DNA of 64,000 nucleotides from Clostridia bacterium (GTDB taxonomy: Bacteria > Bacillota > Clostridia > Oscillospirales > Acutalibacteraceae). Below, piece by piece: positions 54,276 through 63,389 of the stretch (position 1 is its first letter; each line of letters begins with the position of its first letter). The notes below the pieces were generated by a model that saw only the letters and a list, made by a program, of their open reading frames with translations, made no database searches and was not told where the DNA came from. The stretch spans positions 1 through 64,000 of the forward strand of contig JAFTLT010000009.1 of NCBI GenBank assembly GCA_017452785.1, read 5' to 3'. The position numbers and the translations under genes were made by a program.

Positions 54276-55532
54276 ATGAGCAAGTTAAAAGAAAGAATAC
54301 GCTATTTATATGACGGCTATGTTATACACGGAAGCTTTGACTTCGTCTTCCTTTGCTGTGTACTGCTGCTTTTTACAATCGGTATTATTATGATGTTTTC
54401 CGCAGGCTATGTCTATGCTGAATATAACAAAGGCAATGCAACGGTGTTTTTTACAAGTCAGCTTCAAAAGGCTGTTTTAGGCTTTATTGTAATGATTATT
54501 ATCAGCAAAATAGACTACAGAATTTTTAATTCACCTGTCACCTTGCTTGTCAACGCTGTGGCTGTTGCATTGCTGTTTTATGCTCTTATTGCCAACTGGG
54601 GCAGCGGAGATCAGGATACGAGCCGATGGGTTACCATTCTTGGCTTTCAGTTTCAGCCATCTGAAATAGCTAAGTTTGCCGTTATTCTTCTCATGGCATA
54701 TCTTATGTGCATTTTTCAAAAGCAGCTCAGAACTCCTGCAGGCAGAAAAACAGTGTTGACTTATGAAAAAGACAGACTGACAAGAGTTGAAAAGGTTCTT
54801 TTTAAACATGTCAGAGGTCAGAAGGCAGCCTGCTTTGTTATTGCAGTGTGTGTCGGCTTTTATTGCTTGCTTGTTCTTCTTGAAAAGCATTACAGTGCCG
54901 CAATACTCATTATGCTTATGGGCATATCAATTTTATGGCTCAGCGGCACACGTGGCAGATATTTTGCTATAGTGCTCGGAATTATAGGTCTTGCTGTTAC
55001 AGTGGTACTTTTAAAGCCGGATATTCTTTCGGGCTTCGGTTTTGCCGAAAGCAGAATAATGTCCTTCTTAGATAAGGATAACCCGGACTATATAGATGCA
55101 AGACGACAGACGGTCAACGGACTTTATGCCATAGGCTCGGGCGGACTTTTCGGTGTGGGTCTAGGCAACTCCAAGCAAAAGCAACTTTATATTGCAGAGC
55201 CTCACAATGACTTTATTTTCCCTGTTGTTGTGGAAGAACTGGGCTTTTTAGGTGCAGCTTTTATACTTTGCCTTTTTGCCTATATGATTTACAGAGGTTA
55301 TAAAATTGCAATCAGATGCAAAGACTATTTCGGTTCACTTGTTGTTATGGGCATAATGATTCAGATAGCTCTGCAGGTTATTATAAACTTGGCCGTTGTT
55401 ACGGATATTATCCCTAACACGGGTATGGCACTTCCTTTCTTCAGCTACGGCGGTACGGCTATAATAGTGCTTCTTGCTGAAATGGGTGTTGTGCTGTCAG
55501 TTTCGAGAAACTCATCTCTCGAAAAGGAATAA
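54276..55532 (+). CDS. ftsW: SEDS peptidoglycan polymerase FtsW/SpoVE
   Basis: 418 aa, AGGAGG upstream. About ten membrane helices. FQFQPSEIAKFAVILLMAYL, EKHYSAAILIMLMG and NTGMALPFFSYGGTAI are SEDS-family markers, with the large extracytoplasmic loop at ~270-320. It polymerises glycan strands with the class B PBP encoded upstream. Whether it is FtsW or the sporulation paralogue SpoVE cannot be decided. Confidence 0.9.
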   Translation: MSKLKERIRYLYDGYVIHGSFDFVFLCCVLLLFTIGIIMMFSAGYVYAEYNKGNATVFFTSQLQKAVLGFIVMIIISKIDYRIFNSPVTLLVNAVAVALLFYALIANWGSGDQDTSRWVTILGFQFQPSEIAKFAVILLMAYLMCIFQKQLRTPAGRKTVLTYEKDRLTRVEKVLFKHVRGQKAACFVIAVCVGFYCLLVLLEKHYSAAILIMLMGISILWLSGTRGRYFAIVLGIIGLAVTVVLLKPDILSGFGFAESRIMSFLDKDNPDYIDARRQTVNGLYAIGSGGLFGVGLGNSKQKQLYIAEPHNDFIFPVVVEELGFLGAAFILCLFAYMIYRGYKIAIRCKDYFGSLVVMGIMIQIALQVIINLAVVTDIIPNTGMALPFFSYGGTAIIVLLAEMGVVLSVSRNSSLEKE

Positions 55533-55557
55533 GGGATAATTAAAGGAGTGGATTTTT

Positions 55558-56670
55558 ATGAAAATTTTATTTGCAGCAGGCGGCACAGGCGGACATATCA
55601 ACCCTGCACTTGCCACAGCGGGCGAAATAAGAGAAAGATACCCTGAGGCTGAAATCCTTTTTGTGGGTACCAAGGATAAAATGGAAGCAAAGCTCGTGCC
55701 TGCGGCAGGGTACGACTTTAAAACTATAAAAATATCGGGATTTCAAAGAAAAATCAGTATTGAAAATATTATCAGAAATATAAAGACAATTTTTTATCTT
55801 CTTTTCTGCACCTTCAGCGTTAAAAAGATACTCAAGGAATTCAAGCCCGATGTTGTTGTGGGCTTTGGTGGCTATGTCAGCGGACCTGTTGTCAGAACTG
55901 CGGCAAAAATGGGCATTCCAACAGCAATACATGAGCAAAACGCTTATCCCGGCATCACCAACAAGACCCTTGCAAAGGTTGTTGACAGAGTTATGCTCAC
56001 TGCAGGTGAAGCCGAAAAATATATGCAGTGCAAAAATGCGCCCACTGTTACAGGCCTTCCTGTCCGTGGCGAAATGCTTCGTGCTGACAGAGATTTTTCA
56101 AGAGCTAAGCTTGGTGTAAGAGACGATCAGCTTCTCATTCTTTCAATGGGCGGCTCTCTCGGTGCAATGGCAATTAACAACGCTATGGTTGACCTCATTG
56201 CAGACAATCACAGTAATAAAAACCTCTATTTCCTTCACGCAATGGGTCAGTACGGTCTTTGGGTGCCCGAAAAGCTGAAGGAAAAGGGCGTAGGTAATGC
56301 CTCAAATGTTGAGGTGCGTGAATATATCAGTGATATGGATGTTTGCATGAGCGCCGCCGATGTGGTTATCTGCCGTGCAGGTGCAAGCTCACTTTCAGAG
56401 CTTCAGGCTCTCGGTAAAGCATCAATACTTATTCCGTCACCCAATGTTGCTGAAAACCATCAGTACCACAATGCTATGGCTCTTGTCAATAAGGGGGCAG
56501 CTCTTATTGTTGAAGAAAAGGAGCTTACAAAAGAAAAAATGCAGGCTTTGTTTGACAGCCTGACTAAAGACGGCGAAAAGAGACTTGATATTGAAAAGAA
56601 TGCCAAAGCGATGGCAAGCCTCAATGCTAAAGAAAAAATTGCAGATATAGTTCTTTCTCTTATAAAATAA
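55558..56670 (+). CDS. murG: MurG, lipid II synthase
   Basis: 370 aa after AAAGGAG. N-terminal GGTGGHINPALA, the VVGFGGYVSGPVVRTA segment, LSMGGSLGAMAINNAMVDL and the UDP-GlcNAc site ICRAGASSLSELQALGKASI. It transfers GlcNAc to lipid I on the inner face of the membrane. Confidence 0.96.
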   Translation: MKILFAAGGTGGHINPALATAGEIRERYPEAEILFVGTKDKMEAKLVPAAGYDFKTIKISGFQRKISIENIIRNIKTIFYLLFCTFSVKKILKEFKPDVVVGFGGYVSGPVVRTAAKMGIPTAIHEQNAYPGITNKTLAKVVDRVMLTAGEAEKYMQCKNAPTVTGLPVRGEMLRADRDFSRAKLGVRDDQLLILSMGGSLGAMAINNAMVDLIADNHSNKNLYFLHAMGQYGLWVPEKLKEKGVGNASNVEVREYISDMDVCMSAADVVICRAGASSLSELQALGKASILIPSPNVAENHQYHNAMALVNKGAALIVEEKELTKEKMQALFDSLTKDGEKRLDIEKNAKAMASLNAKEKIADIVLSLIK

Positions 56671-56728
56671 GGCAGATAAATCACCAAAAATCACTTTTTC
56701 GCATAACATAGGGTGAAAGGGTGATTGT

Positions 56729-57988
56729 GTGGAAAAACTTGTTATTTGCGGCGGAAGAAGACTTTCAGGCGAAATAGATGTTCAGGGTGCCAAAAACAGT
56801 GCATTGCCTATTCTTGCTGCCACAGTGCTTATTAAGGGCGAAAGTGTTATACATAATTGCCCTGACCTGAGTGATATTGATGCAGCAATCAAAATTTTAA
56901 AGCATCTTGGCTGTAAGGTAAAAAAAGAAAATAACACGCTTATGGTTGATTCAAGAGAAATATCGTGCTATAATATACCGGATACACTCATGCGTGAAAT
57001 GCGCTCGTCTATAGTTTTTCTCGGCTCGGTGCTTGGCAGAATGGGCAAGGCTGTTATGTCTTCACCCGGAGGCTGTGATATAGGTCTTCGGCCTATTGAT
57101 TTGCATCTGAGTTCACTGCGTACTCTCGGCATTAAGGTTGATGAGTGTCACGGAACACTCATCTGCACAAAAGAAAAGCCTATTGTCGGGGGAGTGGTAA
57201 GTCTTTCATTTCCCAGTGTCGGTGCCACAGAAAACATTATGCTTGCCTGCGCTTTATCCGAGGGCAGAACAGTTATTCTCAACGCAGCAAGAGAGCCTGA
57301 GATAAAGGATCTTGCAGATTTTCTCAATTCCTGCGGCTGCAATATCGAAATCGGCTCTCACGGAACGGTTGCCATCAGTGGTGTGAGTGAGCTTCACGAG
57401 TGTGAGCATCATGTTATTTCAGACAGAATAGCCTCACTTACCTTTATGTCGGCAGTGGCTGCAAGCGGAGGTGATGTGATTCTGAAAAAAACAGACACAT
57501 CGTCTTTTATGTCAGTTATTCCGATTTTTGAGCAGATGGGCTGTGAAATTAATAATAGGGGCAGCAGTCTGAGAATAAAAATGCACAAGCGTCCCGAAGC
57601 CGTGCTGGATATAAGGACTATGCCTTATCCAGGCTTCCCCACAGATGCTCAGGCACCTGTTACGGCAGTGCTCAGTATAGCAAAAGGCACAAGCGTGCTT
57701 GTGGAAAATATATTTGAAAACCGTTTCAAGCATATTCCGGAGCTTCAGAGAATGGGTGCCAAAATTAAAATTGAAGGCAAGGTTGCCATTATTGACGGTA
57801 CTGCGCAGCTTTACGGTGCAAAGGTAATTTCACCTGACCTCAGAGGCGGTGCAGCCTTGGTTGTGGCAGGACTCAGTGCAGCAGGCACAACAGTTGTTGA
57901 ACAGATATCCCACATTGACAGAGGTTATGAAAATATTGAGAAGTCCCTTAGTGCACTCGGTGCCGATATAAAAAGAGTTAAAGTCTGA
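56729..57988 (+). CDS. murA: UDP-N-acetylglucosamine 1-carboxyvinyltransferase MurA
   Basis: 419 aa; GTG start after GAAAGGGTG. GAKNSALPILAATVL, MRSSIVFLGSVLGRMG, the PEP-reactive Cys in SSPGGCDIGLRPID (Cys116, target of fosfomycin) and YPGFPTDAQAPVTAVLSIA. First committed step of peptidoglycan synthesis. Only this copy is in the window. Confidence 0.96.
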   Translation: MEKLVICGGRRLSGEIDVQGAKNSALPILAATVLIKGESVIHNCPDLSDIDAAIKILKHLGCKVKKENNTLMVDSREISCYNIPDTLMREMRSSIVFLGSVLGRMGKAVMSSPGGCDIGLRPIDLHLSSLRTLGIKVDECHGTLICTKEKPIVGGVVSLSFPSVGATENIMLACALSEGRTVILNAAREPEIKDLADFLNSCGCNIEIGSHGTVAISGVSELHECEHHVISDRIASLTFMSAVAASGGDVILKKTDTSSFMSVIPIFEQMGCEINNRGSSLRIKMHKRPEAVLDIRTMPYPGFPTDAQAPVTAVLSIAKGTSVLVENIFENRFKHIPELQRMGAKIKIEGKVAIIDGTAQLYGAKVISPDLRGGAALVVAGLSAAGTTVVEQISHIDRGYENIEKSLSALGADIKRVKV

Positions 57989-57999
57989 TTATAAATCAA

Positions 58000-58025
58000 G
58001 GGCGACCAGGTGTCGCCCGAGTTTT
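58000..58025 (+). terminator. Hairpin/terminator after murA
   Basis: GGGCGAC and GTCGCCC pair around CAGGT, followed by GAGTTTTC. The T run is short, so read-through into ftsQ is likely. Confidence 0.55.
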
Positions 58026-58081
58026 CATAGATAAGCCTGCAGCAGTTGGGCAAAACATTAAAAGAAAGGCAGGTGTATAAT

Positions 58082-59350
58082 TTGAGCGACAACAGAAACG
58101 ATGCATTTTCATCATATCAGTCAGTTAAAATGAAGCCTAAAAATATAACATCAGATATGTGGGCACCTATTACAGCAAGCGGAAATTATACTGCCTATGT
58201 GCCTGAGAGAAAAGAGGCAGATGCTGGACAAGCTCCAAAGAAAACTGCGGAGAGTAAAACTGCACAGCGCTCTGACAGAGGTGCTGCAGCACCAAAGAAA
58301 AGACCTGAGCAAAAGGCTGCCGCTTCTGATACACCTCAAAAAAAGAGAAGAAAACCTACTGCAGCAAAAGCAGATGCTGACAGACCAATCAGCAGCGGCA
58401 GAGAAGATCCGATGCAGAAAGCAAAAAAGAGGAAAACAAAAGCTGCTGAAAAAGTCGGTAATAAATATTTATCGAAAGTTCTTTCAGTCCGACTTTTCAA
58501 GAATGCATCAAAAAAGCGTGATAAGACAAATAAAGCCTTTTTAAAGCTTGTCAGAAGCGGAAAAAGTGTTGATGAAGCAAGAAGTATAATCACAAGACGC
58601 AAGATTATAAAAAGAAAGTTGAGCACCGTGTTCGGAGTTATATTTCTTTTCTTTTTTGCAACACTCTTTGTTCTTACCTATACCTACTGTGAAGGTGCAG
58701 AAATCGCCAATATAATTATAGACGGTGACGAGGTTTATTCTGAAGGAGAAATCCTTTCTGCAGCTCAGCTTAGTGAGGGTGTAAATATGCTCACGGTCAG
58801 AGAAAAGGATGTCAACGAAAACGTAACCACTGTTTTACCTTTTATATCTGTGATAGGTGTTGACTATGAGCTGCCTGACACATTGAGGCTTAATGTAGTT
58901 TCAACCAGTGAAAGATTTATAATTAAAAACGGAAGCAGATATTTCTGCGTCGATAAAACAGGCAAGGTTGTTTCTGAAAAGAAAAAGAAGCTCTCAAAGG
59001 GGCAGTATCTTGTACAAGGCATGACAGAGCAGACCTATACAGTGGGCGAGAAATTTGAACCCATTAAAGAAAATTCAGAGAAATTTGAAATTGCAATGCA
59101 GGTTGCTCTTGCAGCTGACAGCAACGAGATTATCAACACCGGTGTTATCAATGTCAAAGACATAGGGGATATAACCCTGACATATAAATCACGTCTGAGA
59201 GTTTATCTCGGCAACAGCAGCAATCTTCCATCAAAGCTGTCGGTTGCAGAAACAGTTATGCTTGATAACAAGGCTCAGAATAAAACCGGTTACATCAATG
59301 CAAAATATGACATAGGTGCATATTTCATGCAGGGCAGCATGGATGCATAA
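58082..59350 (+). CDS. ftsQ: FtsQ/DivIB division protein with long basic N-terminus
   Basis: 422 aa from a TTG at 58082, preceded by GGCAGGTG; no ATG is suitably placed. The first ~185 residues are Lys/Ala/Arg-rich and disordered, including PKKRPEQKAAASDTPQKKRR. The TM lies at ~192-212 (VFGVIFLFFFATLFVLTYTY), then a POTRA domain (ANIIIDGDEVYSEGEILSAA) and the FtsQ beta domain (LRVYLGNSSNLPSKLSVAET). FtsQ proteins usually have ~30-60 residues before the TM; here there are ~190, which may bind nucleic acid or phospholipid. Confidence 0.88.
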   Translation: MSDNRNDAFSSYQSVKMKPKNITSDMWAPITASGNYTAYVPERKEADAGQAPKKTAESKTAQRSDRGAAAPKKRPEQKAAASDTPQKKRRKPTAAKADADRPISSGREDPMQKAKKRKTKAAEKVGNKYLSKVLSVRLFKNASKKRDKTNKAFLKLVRSGKSVDEARSIITRRKIIKRKLSTVFGVIFLFFFATLFVLTYTYCEGAEIANIIIDGDEVYSEGEILSAAQLSEGVNMLTVREKDVNENVTTVLPFISVIGVDYELPDTLRLNVVSTSERFIIKNGSRYFCVDKTGKVVSEKKKKLSKGQYLVQGMTEQTYTVGEKFEPIKENSEKFEIAMQVALAADSNEIINTGVINVKDIGDITLTYKSRLRVYLGNSSNLPSKLSVAETVMLDNKAQNKTGYINAKYDIGAYFMQGSMDA

Positions 59351-59396
59351 TTCTGCGACTTTACAAAAAATTATTAAATCTTATTCCGATTTGATA

Positions 59397-59425
59397 TTGT
59401 AATTTTTGAAAGTACGTGATATAAT
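59397..59425 (+). promoter_or_regulatory. Promoter of ftsZ
   Basis: TTGTAA at 59397-59402 and TATAAT at 59420-59425, 17 bp apart. It would give ftsZ its own transcript, about 110 bp of leader. Confidence 0.65.
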
Positions 59426-59540
59426 AACTTGAATAATAAGTTATAATCTTTAATTGTGTCTTTTATTATTCCAAGAAGGCAAATAGATTATGATGATATT
59501 TGAATATTAAGCATTTTATAATATTTTAGGAGGAAGTAAA

Positions 59541-60914
59541 ATGGGCTTCATAATGGATAATGAAAACATTTCCTATAACCAGATCAGAGTTGTCGGTGTC
59601 GGTGGCGGCGGCGGTAACGCTATCAACTCAATGGTTGAGTCAGGTATTGTAGGTGTAGAGTTCCTTTCAATCAACACTGACAGACAGATTCTTGAAAATT
59701 CCAAAGCTACCCATAAAATACAGATCGGTGAAAAGGTAACAGGCTGCATGGGTGCAGGCGGTGATCCCGCTGTTGGCAAGAAAGCTGCAGAAGAGAGCCG
59801 TGATGTTATTGCCGATGCACTCAGAGGTGCAGATATGGTCTTTATCACTGCCGGTATGGGCGGCGGTACAGGCACAGGTGCAGCTCCCGTTGTTGCTGAA
59901 GTGGCAAGAGAGCTCGGTGCACTCACCGTCGGTATTGTAACAAAGCCCTTCAAGTTTGAAGGCAGAAAGAGAATGGATCAGGCTGAGGACGGCATCAGAG
60001 ATCTCGAAAAGTATGTTGACTCACTTATTGTTATTCCTAATGAGAGACTTAAGTTGCTCGGTGATAAGTCACTCAGCGTTAAGGATGCTTTCTCAAAGGC
60101 TAACGATGTTCTCTGGCAGGGCGTTAAGAGTATTTCAGACACAATCAAGGTTCCCGGTTATATCAACCTCGACTTTGCTGATATCAAGAGCGTAATGAAG
60201 GATGCAGGCAGAGCTCATATGGGCATCGGCCGTGGCAGAGGTGCAGATTGTGCAGCTGAAGCAACAAGACAGGCTATCACAAGTCCCCTTCTTGAAACAG
60301 CTATCGACGGCGCAAGCGGCGTAATCATTAATGTTACCTGCTCAAGCGATATGTCACTTGATATGATCGAGCAGGCAGGTTCACTCATTTCCGATGCATC
60401 ACATCCTGATGCAAACATCATCTTCGGTTCAGTCTTTGATGAGGATATGGGCGACGAAATGCTTATCACTGTTATCGCAACAGGCTTTGGCGCAACAGCA
60501 GCAAAAGCACAGGAAGAAGCAGCTGCAGCTCCTGCACACACAGCACAGCCCACTCCTGAATTTATCAGTCAGGCAGCTCCCACATCAGACACAATTTTTG
60601 GTTCAATGAGCAAAGAGGCTGTTGATTTTGCATCAACAAAATTCGGTCAGTCATTTGTTTCAATTTTCGAGCAGGCAGCAGCCGCAGCAAACGGCAAAGC
60701 TCCCGTTGCTCCCACTTTCCCTGAGATGCCTCTTGATCCTGTACCCGAAGCACCTGCTGCAGCACCTGCACAGACTGCCCCGGCAACCACACAGGCATTC
60801 GATGTTATTGAAACACCTCCCAAGAAGTCAGGCTCAATCTTTGATGATCCTGACGAAGAGGAAAGCGATGTTCTTCCTGTTTTCAAGGGCAGAAATATTT
60901 TTGGTAACAACTAA
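59541..60914 (+). CDS. ftsZ: Cell division protein FtsZ
   Basis: 457 aa; AGGAGG upstream. GTP-binding [18 protein letters not shown] and [18 protein letters not shown], the T7 region [21 protein letters not shown] long Ala/Pro/Thr linker (~315-425) leads to the C-terminal peptide [12 protein letters not shown] that contacts FtsA/SepF-type anchors. The protein is about 70 residues longer than B. subtilis FtsZ owing to the linker. ftsA, which usually precedes, is absent. Confidence 0.97.
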   Translation: MGFIMDNENISYNQIRVVGVGGGGGNAINSMVESGIVGVEFLSINTDRQILENSKATHKIQIGEKVTGCMGAGGDPAVGKKAAEESRDVIADALRGADMVFITAGMGGGTGTGAAPVVAEVARELGALTVGIVTKPFKFEGRKRMDQAEDGIRDLEKYVDSLIVIPNERLKLLGDKSLSVKDAFSKANDVLWQGVKSISDTIKVPGYINLDFADIKSVMKDAGRAHMGIGRGRGADCAAEATRQAITSPLLETAIDGASGVIINVTCSSDMSLDMIEQAGSLISDASHPDANIIFGSVFDEDMGDEMLITVIATGFGATAAKAQEEAAAAPAHTAQPTPEFISQAAPTSDTIFGSMSKEAVDFASTKFGQSFVSIFEQAAAAANGKAPVAPTFPEMPLDPVPEAPAAAPAQTAPATTQAFDVIETPPKKSGSIFDDPDEEESDVLPVFKGRNIFGNN

Positions 60915-60920
60915 AAGAAT

Positions 60921-60948
60921 AAAGCGGTTACTTATGTGACCGCTTTTA
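60921..60948 (+). terminator. Terminator after ftsZ
   Basis: AAAGCGGT and ACCGCTTT pair around TACTTATGTG, followed by TATAATA. It ends six bases before the MITE's left TA. Confidence 0.7.
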
Positions 60949-60955
60949 TAATATA

Positions 60956-61226
60956 GGGTGACGAATATAATCCGAGCTCGCCCAAAAGCGTGAATTTTTG
61001 CGACTTTTCGGTGTTTCGGATTTGAAAGGCGGCAGCCTGTCGGCATCCTCAACACACAAAAAAACAAAAAAAATTCGCATTTTTGGGTCATAAGATTTTT
61101 TATAAGGCGAATTTTTGTCGTATCAAGGCACAAACGCAGTAAATCCTGCCGGATTTACGAGTATTTTAACGAAGAAATGGCGGAAATCCGCCCGTAAAAA
61201 ACGGGTTCAGATTATATTCGTCACCC
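60956..61226. mobile_element. MITE-like element with 17-bp perfect inverted ends and TA flanks
   Basis: The ends are GGGTGACGAATATAATC and its exact reverse complement, each flanked by TA (60954-60955 and 61227-61228), as left by IS630/Tc1-mariner-type insertion. The 271-bp interior has no gene. It contains inner hairpins GGCGGA/TCCGCC, CCCGT/ACGGG and AAATCC/GGATTT and several TTTTTG(C/T)G-like segments. It sits between the ftsZ terminator and the cyclophilin gene, whose AAGGAG ribosome-binding site begins right at the element's edge. No transposase lies in the window, so mobilisation would need one elsewhere. Confidence 0.75.
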
Positions 61227-61241
61227 TAAGGAGTTATAATT

Positions 61242-61742
61242 ATGTCAAAAGTAAAAGTAACAATGGAAAATCACGGTGAATTCACCATTGAGCTCTATCC
61301 CGAATTTGCACCCGAAACAGTTGCAAACTTCATCTCTCTTGCAGGCAGCGGCTTCTATAACGGCACAATCTTCCACAGAGTTGTTGACAACTTCATGGCA
61401 CAGGGCGGCGATCCTGAAGGTACCGGTATGGGAGGTAGCGGCAAAAACATCCGTGGCGAATTTGCAGCAAACGGCTTTACACAGAATACCCTCTCACACA
61501 CAAGAGGCGTTATTTCCATGGCAAGGTCCATGCAGCCAAACTCAGCTTCAAGCCAGTTCTTCATCTGCTACAGCGATGACTGCACCTTCCTTGACGGCAA
61601 CTATGCAGCTTTCGGCAAGGTTATCGATGGTATGGAAAATGTTGACAGCTTCCTTGATGAATACAGAACCTATAACAGTATGGGTGAGAAGGCTTCACCT
61701 GTTGCACCCATAACTATTAAAGAGATGACAGTTATCGACTGA
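61242..61742 (+). CDS. Peptidyl-prolyl cis-trans isomerase, cyclophilin type
   Basis: 166 aa, AAGGAG upstream. Cyclophilin residues: FHRVVDNFMAQGGDPEGTGM with the catalytic Arg, then ISMARSMQPNSASSQFFICY and FGKVIDGMENVDSFL. No signal peptide, so it is the cytosolic PpiB type. It speeds Xaa-Pro isomerisation during folding. It is the standalone gene between the MITE and the ribosomal cluster. Confidence 0.92.
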   Translation: MSKVKVTMENHGEFTIELYPEFAPETVANFISLAGSGFYNGTIFHRVVDNFMAQGGDPEGTGMGGSGKNIRGEFAANGFTQNTLSHTRGVISMARSMQPNSASSQFFICYSDDCTFLDGNYAAFGKVIDGMENVDSFLDEYRTYNSMGEKASPVAPITIKEMTVID

Positions 61743-61758
61743 TTTTTTTGGTACAGGG

Positions 61759-61792
61759 GAGTGATATATATTAATATAGTATTACTCTTTTG
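61759..61792 (+). terminator. Terminator after the cyclophilin gene
   Basis: GAGTGATA and TATTACTC pair (one G-U) around an AT-rich loop, followed by TTTTG. Confidence 0.65.
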
Positions 61793-61855
61793 TCGAAACA
61801 GACGAAAAAATATAAAAAAATTCGTTATTTTAACCGAAAAATTTTGAAAAAGCCC

Positions 61856-61884
61856 TTGACGATAGAGGTTTTGTGTGATAGAAT
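61856..61884 (+). promoter_or_regulatory. Promoter of the rpmG-secE-nusG-rplK-rplA operon
   Basis: TTGACG at 61856-61861 and TAGAAT at 61879-61884, 17 bp apart, with a ~115-nt leader to rpmG. Confidence 0.75.
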
Positions 61885-61892
61885 AGCACTAC

Positions 61893-61973
61893 CTCTGAAG
61901 AGGGCTTTATTTTTGTGTCCGAATAAGAGGGAGGCCTTAAGGTCTGAGAAAAGGCTGTTGTACCTTTTTTCAG
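61893..61973 (+). promoter_or_regulatory. Structured 5' leader of the rpmG operon
   Basis: Two hairpins follow the promoter: CCTCT-GA-AGAGG at ~61893 and CTGAGAAAAGG/CCTTTTTTCAG at 61944-61973 around CTGTTGTA. The second includes six Ts on its 3' side and could act as a terminator, making this a candidate attenuator. No coding sequence lies within. Confidence 0.55.
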
Positions 61974-62004
61974 ATTAAAATTTCCGATAATGGAGGTGCC
62001 GTTC

Positions 62005-62154
62005 ATGAGAGTAAAGATTACTTTATCTTGCACAGAGTGCAAACAGCGCAATTACAACACAATGAAAAACAAAAAGAACAATCCTGACAGGTTGGAGATG
62101 AACAAGTATTGCAGATTCTGCAAGAAACACACACTCCACAAAGAAACAAAATAA
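62005..62154 (+). CDS. rpmG: 50S ribosomal protein L33
   Basis: 49 aa: [20 protein letters not shown] start, with CxxC pairs CTEC and CRFC and the end [10 protein letters not shown]. The four Cys bind Zn (C+ form). The start follows GGAGGTG. It lies 18 bp before secE. Confidence 0.95.
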   Translation: MRVKITLSCTECKQRNYNTMKNKKNNPDRLEMNKYCRFCKKHTLHKETK

Positions 62155-62172
62155 GAGCGGGAGGTAAGAGAA

Positions 62173-62679
62173 ATGGCTGACAAGGAAAAGAAAGTCACCC
62201 AGGATTCAAAGGTTGATAAGGCCACAACTGATGAAAGCAAGGCTGCTGAAAAGGTAGCAAAAGCTGCAAAGGGTAACAAGAAATCAGACAAGCCAAACTT
62301 CTTCGCCCGTGCAGGCAAGACCACAAAGAAATTTTTCAAGGACTTCAAAGGTGAAGCTAAGAAAATCGTGTGGCCTGATGCCAAAACTGTCTTAAAGAAT
62401 ACCGGTATTGTACTGATCGTTGTAACAATAGTTACACTTATCGTGCTTGCTATCGACTCAGGTCTTTCCGCTGGTGTCAAGGGTCTTAAGAACCTTGCTC
62501 TCGGTGAGGAAACAACTGTAGAAGAAACAACCACAGAACACGATCATGATCACGAAGGTGACGAGGCTGAGGAAACAACCAAGGCTAAGGATGACAGTGA
62601 AGAAGTTACCACAGCTGCAAATGCTGAGGAAACAACAGCTGAGGACGAGGCTGAAACTACAGCTGCGACCGAAGAATAA
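62173..62679 (+). CDS. secE: SecE preprotein translocase subunit with a long acidic C-terminal tail
   Basis: 168 aa. The SecE core is at ~50-110: FFKDFKGEAKKIVWPDAKTV (amphipathic helix with the invariant VWP) and the single TM (TGIVLIVVTIVTLIVLAIDS). Residues 1-48 are Lys/Ala/Asp-rich. After the TM, where SecE normally ends, ~55 residues continue as a Glu/Thr/Asp-rich repeat with EETT and HDHDHEGDE, predicted to be outside the membrane. The tail may bind cations. Place in the rpmG-secE-nusG order supports the identity. Confidence 0.92.
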   Translation: MADKEKKVTQDSKVDKATTDESKAAEKVAKAAKGNKKSDKPNFFARAGKTTKKFFKDFKGEAKKIVWPDAKTVLKNTGIVLIVVTIVTLIVLAIDSGLSAGVKGLKNLALGEETTVEETTTEHDHDHEGDEAEETTKAKDDSEEVTTAANAEETTAEDEAETTAATEE

Positions 62680-62703
62680 TCAGTTGTAACAGGAGGTGTA
62701 ACA

Positions 62704-63273
62704 ATGGCAGATAACGCCAGATGGTTTGTAGTGCACACCTACTCAGGCTACGAAAACAAGGTAGCGTCAAACATCACTACGGTTGTTGAAAACCGCAAGA
62801 TGCAGGATCAGATCTTTGAGGTCAGAATTCCTACCGAAACAGTAACAGAAATCAAGGATGATAAGGTGCGTGAAGTTGAGCGTAAGCTTTTCCCCGGTTA
62901 TGTTATGGTTAAGGTTGCTTGCATCTATAAGAAAAAGAGTGAGTTTGAAGATGAAGAACTTTCGATGACAGACGAGGCTTGGTACGTTATTCGTAACACA
63001 CGAGGTGTAACAGGTTTTGTAGGCCCCGGAAGTAAACCCGTTCCTCTTTCAGATGAAGAAGTCATCAGACTCGGCATCGAAAAGAGAACAGTCGAAGTCA
63101 ACTACAAGGTAGGCGATTTCGTCAACATTTTAAGCGGCCCCTTCGACGGCTACAACGGTGTTATTGACAGCATCGATCTTGAAAAAGAAGCAGTTGTCGT
63201 TATGATTTCAATGCTCGGCAGAGAAACTCCTGTCGAACTTGGTCTGAATCAGATAGAGGTTGCAGAGTATTAA
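62704..63273 (+). CDS. nusG: Transcription termination/antitermination factor NusG
   Basis: 189 aa, AGGAGGTG upstream. NGN domain ARWFVVHTYSGYENKVASNI, FPGYVMVKV and YVIRNTRGVTGFVGPGSKPV. The C-terminal KOW domain is VNILSGPFDGYNGVIDSIDL with a short end. It binds RNA polymerase and links it to Rho or S10. Confidence 0.96.
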   Translation: MADNARWFVVHTYSGYENKVASNITTVVENRKMQDQIFEVRIPTETVTEIKDDKVREVERKLFPGYVMVKVACIYKKKSEFEDEELSMTDEAWYVIRNTRGVTGFVGPGSKPVPLSDEEVIRLGIEKRTVEVNYKVGDFVNILSGPFDGYNGVIDSIDLEKEAVVVMISMLGRETPVELGLNQIEVAEY

Positions 63274-63312
63274 TTCAGATAATTTACGGTAAAAACCGCC
63301 GTTTATTATTGA

Positions 63313-63358
63313 GGGAGCGAAGCTCCCCAGTGGGAGATTTGTAAATTTAAGACAAATC
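63313..63358 (+). promoter_or_regulatory. Leader hairpins before rplK
   Basis: GGGAGC-GAA-GCTCCC at 63313-63327 and GATTTGT/ACAAATC at 63336-63358 lie in the 116-bp gap between nusG and rplK. No T run follows. They may stabilise mRNA or take part in ribosomal-protein feedback. Confidence 0.45.
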
Positions 63359-63389
63359 GCTCAACCACAAAATTTGGAGGTGCAAAATA

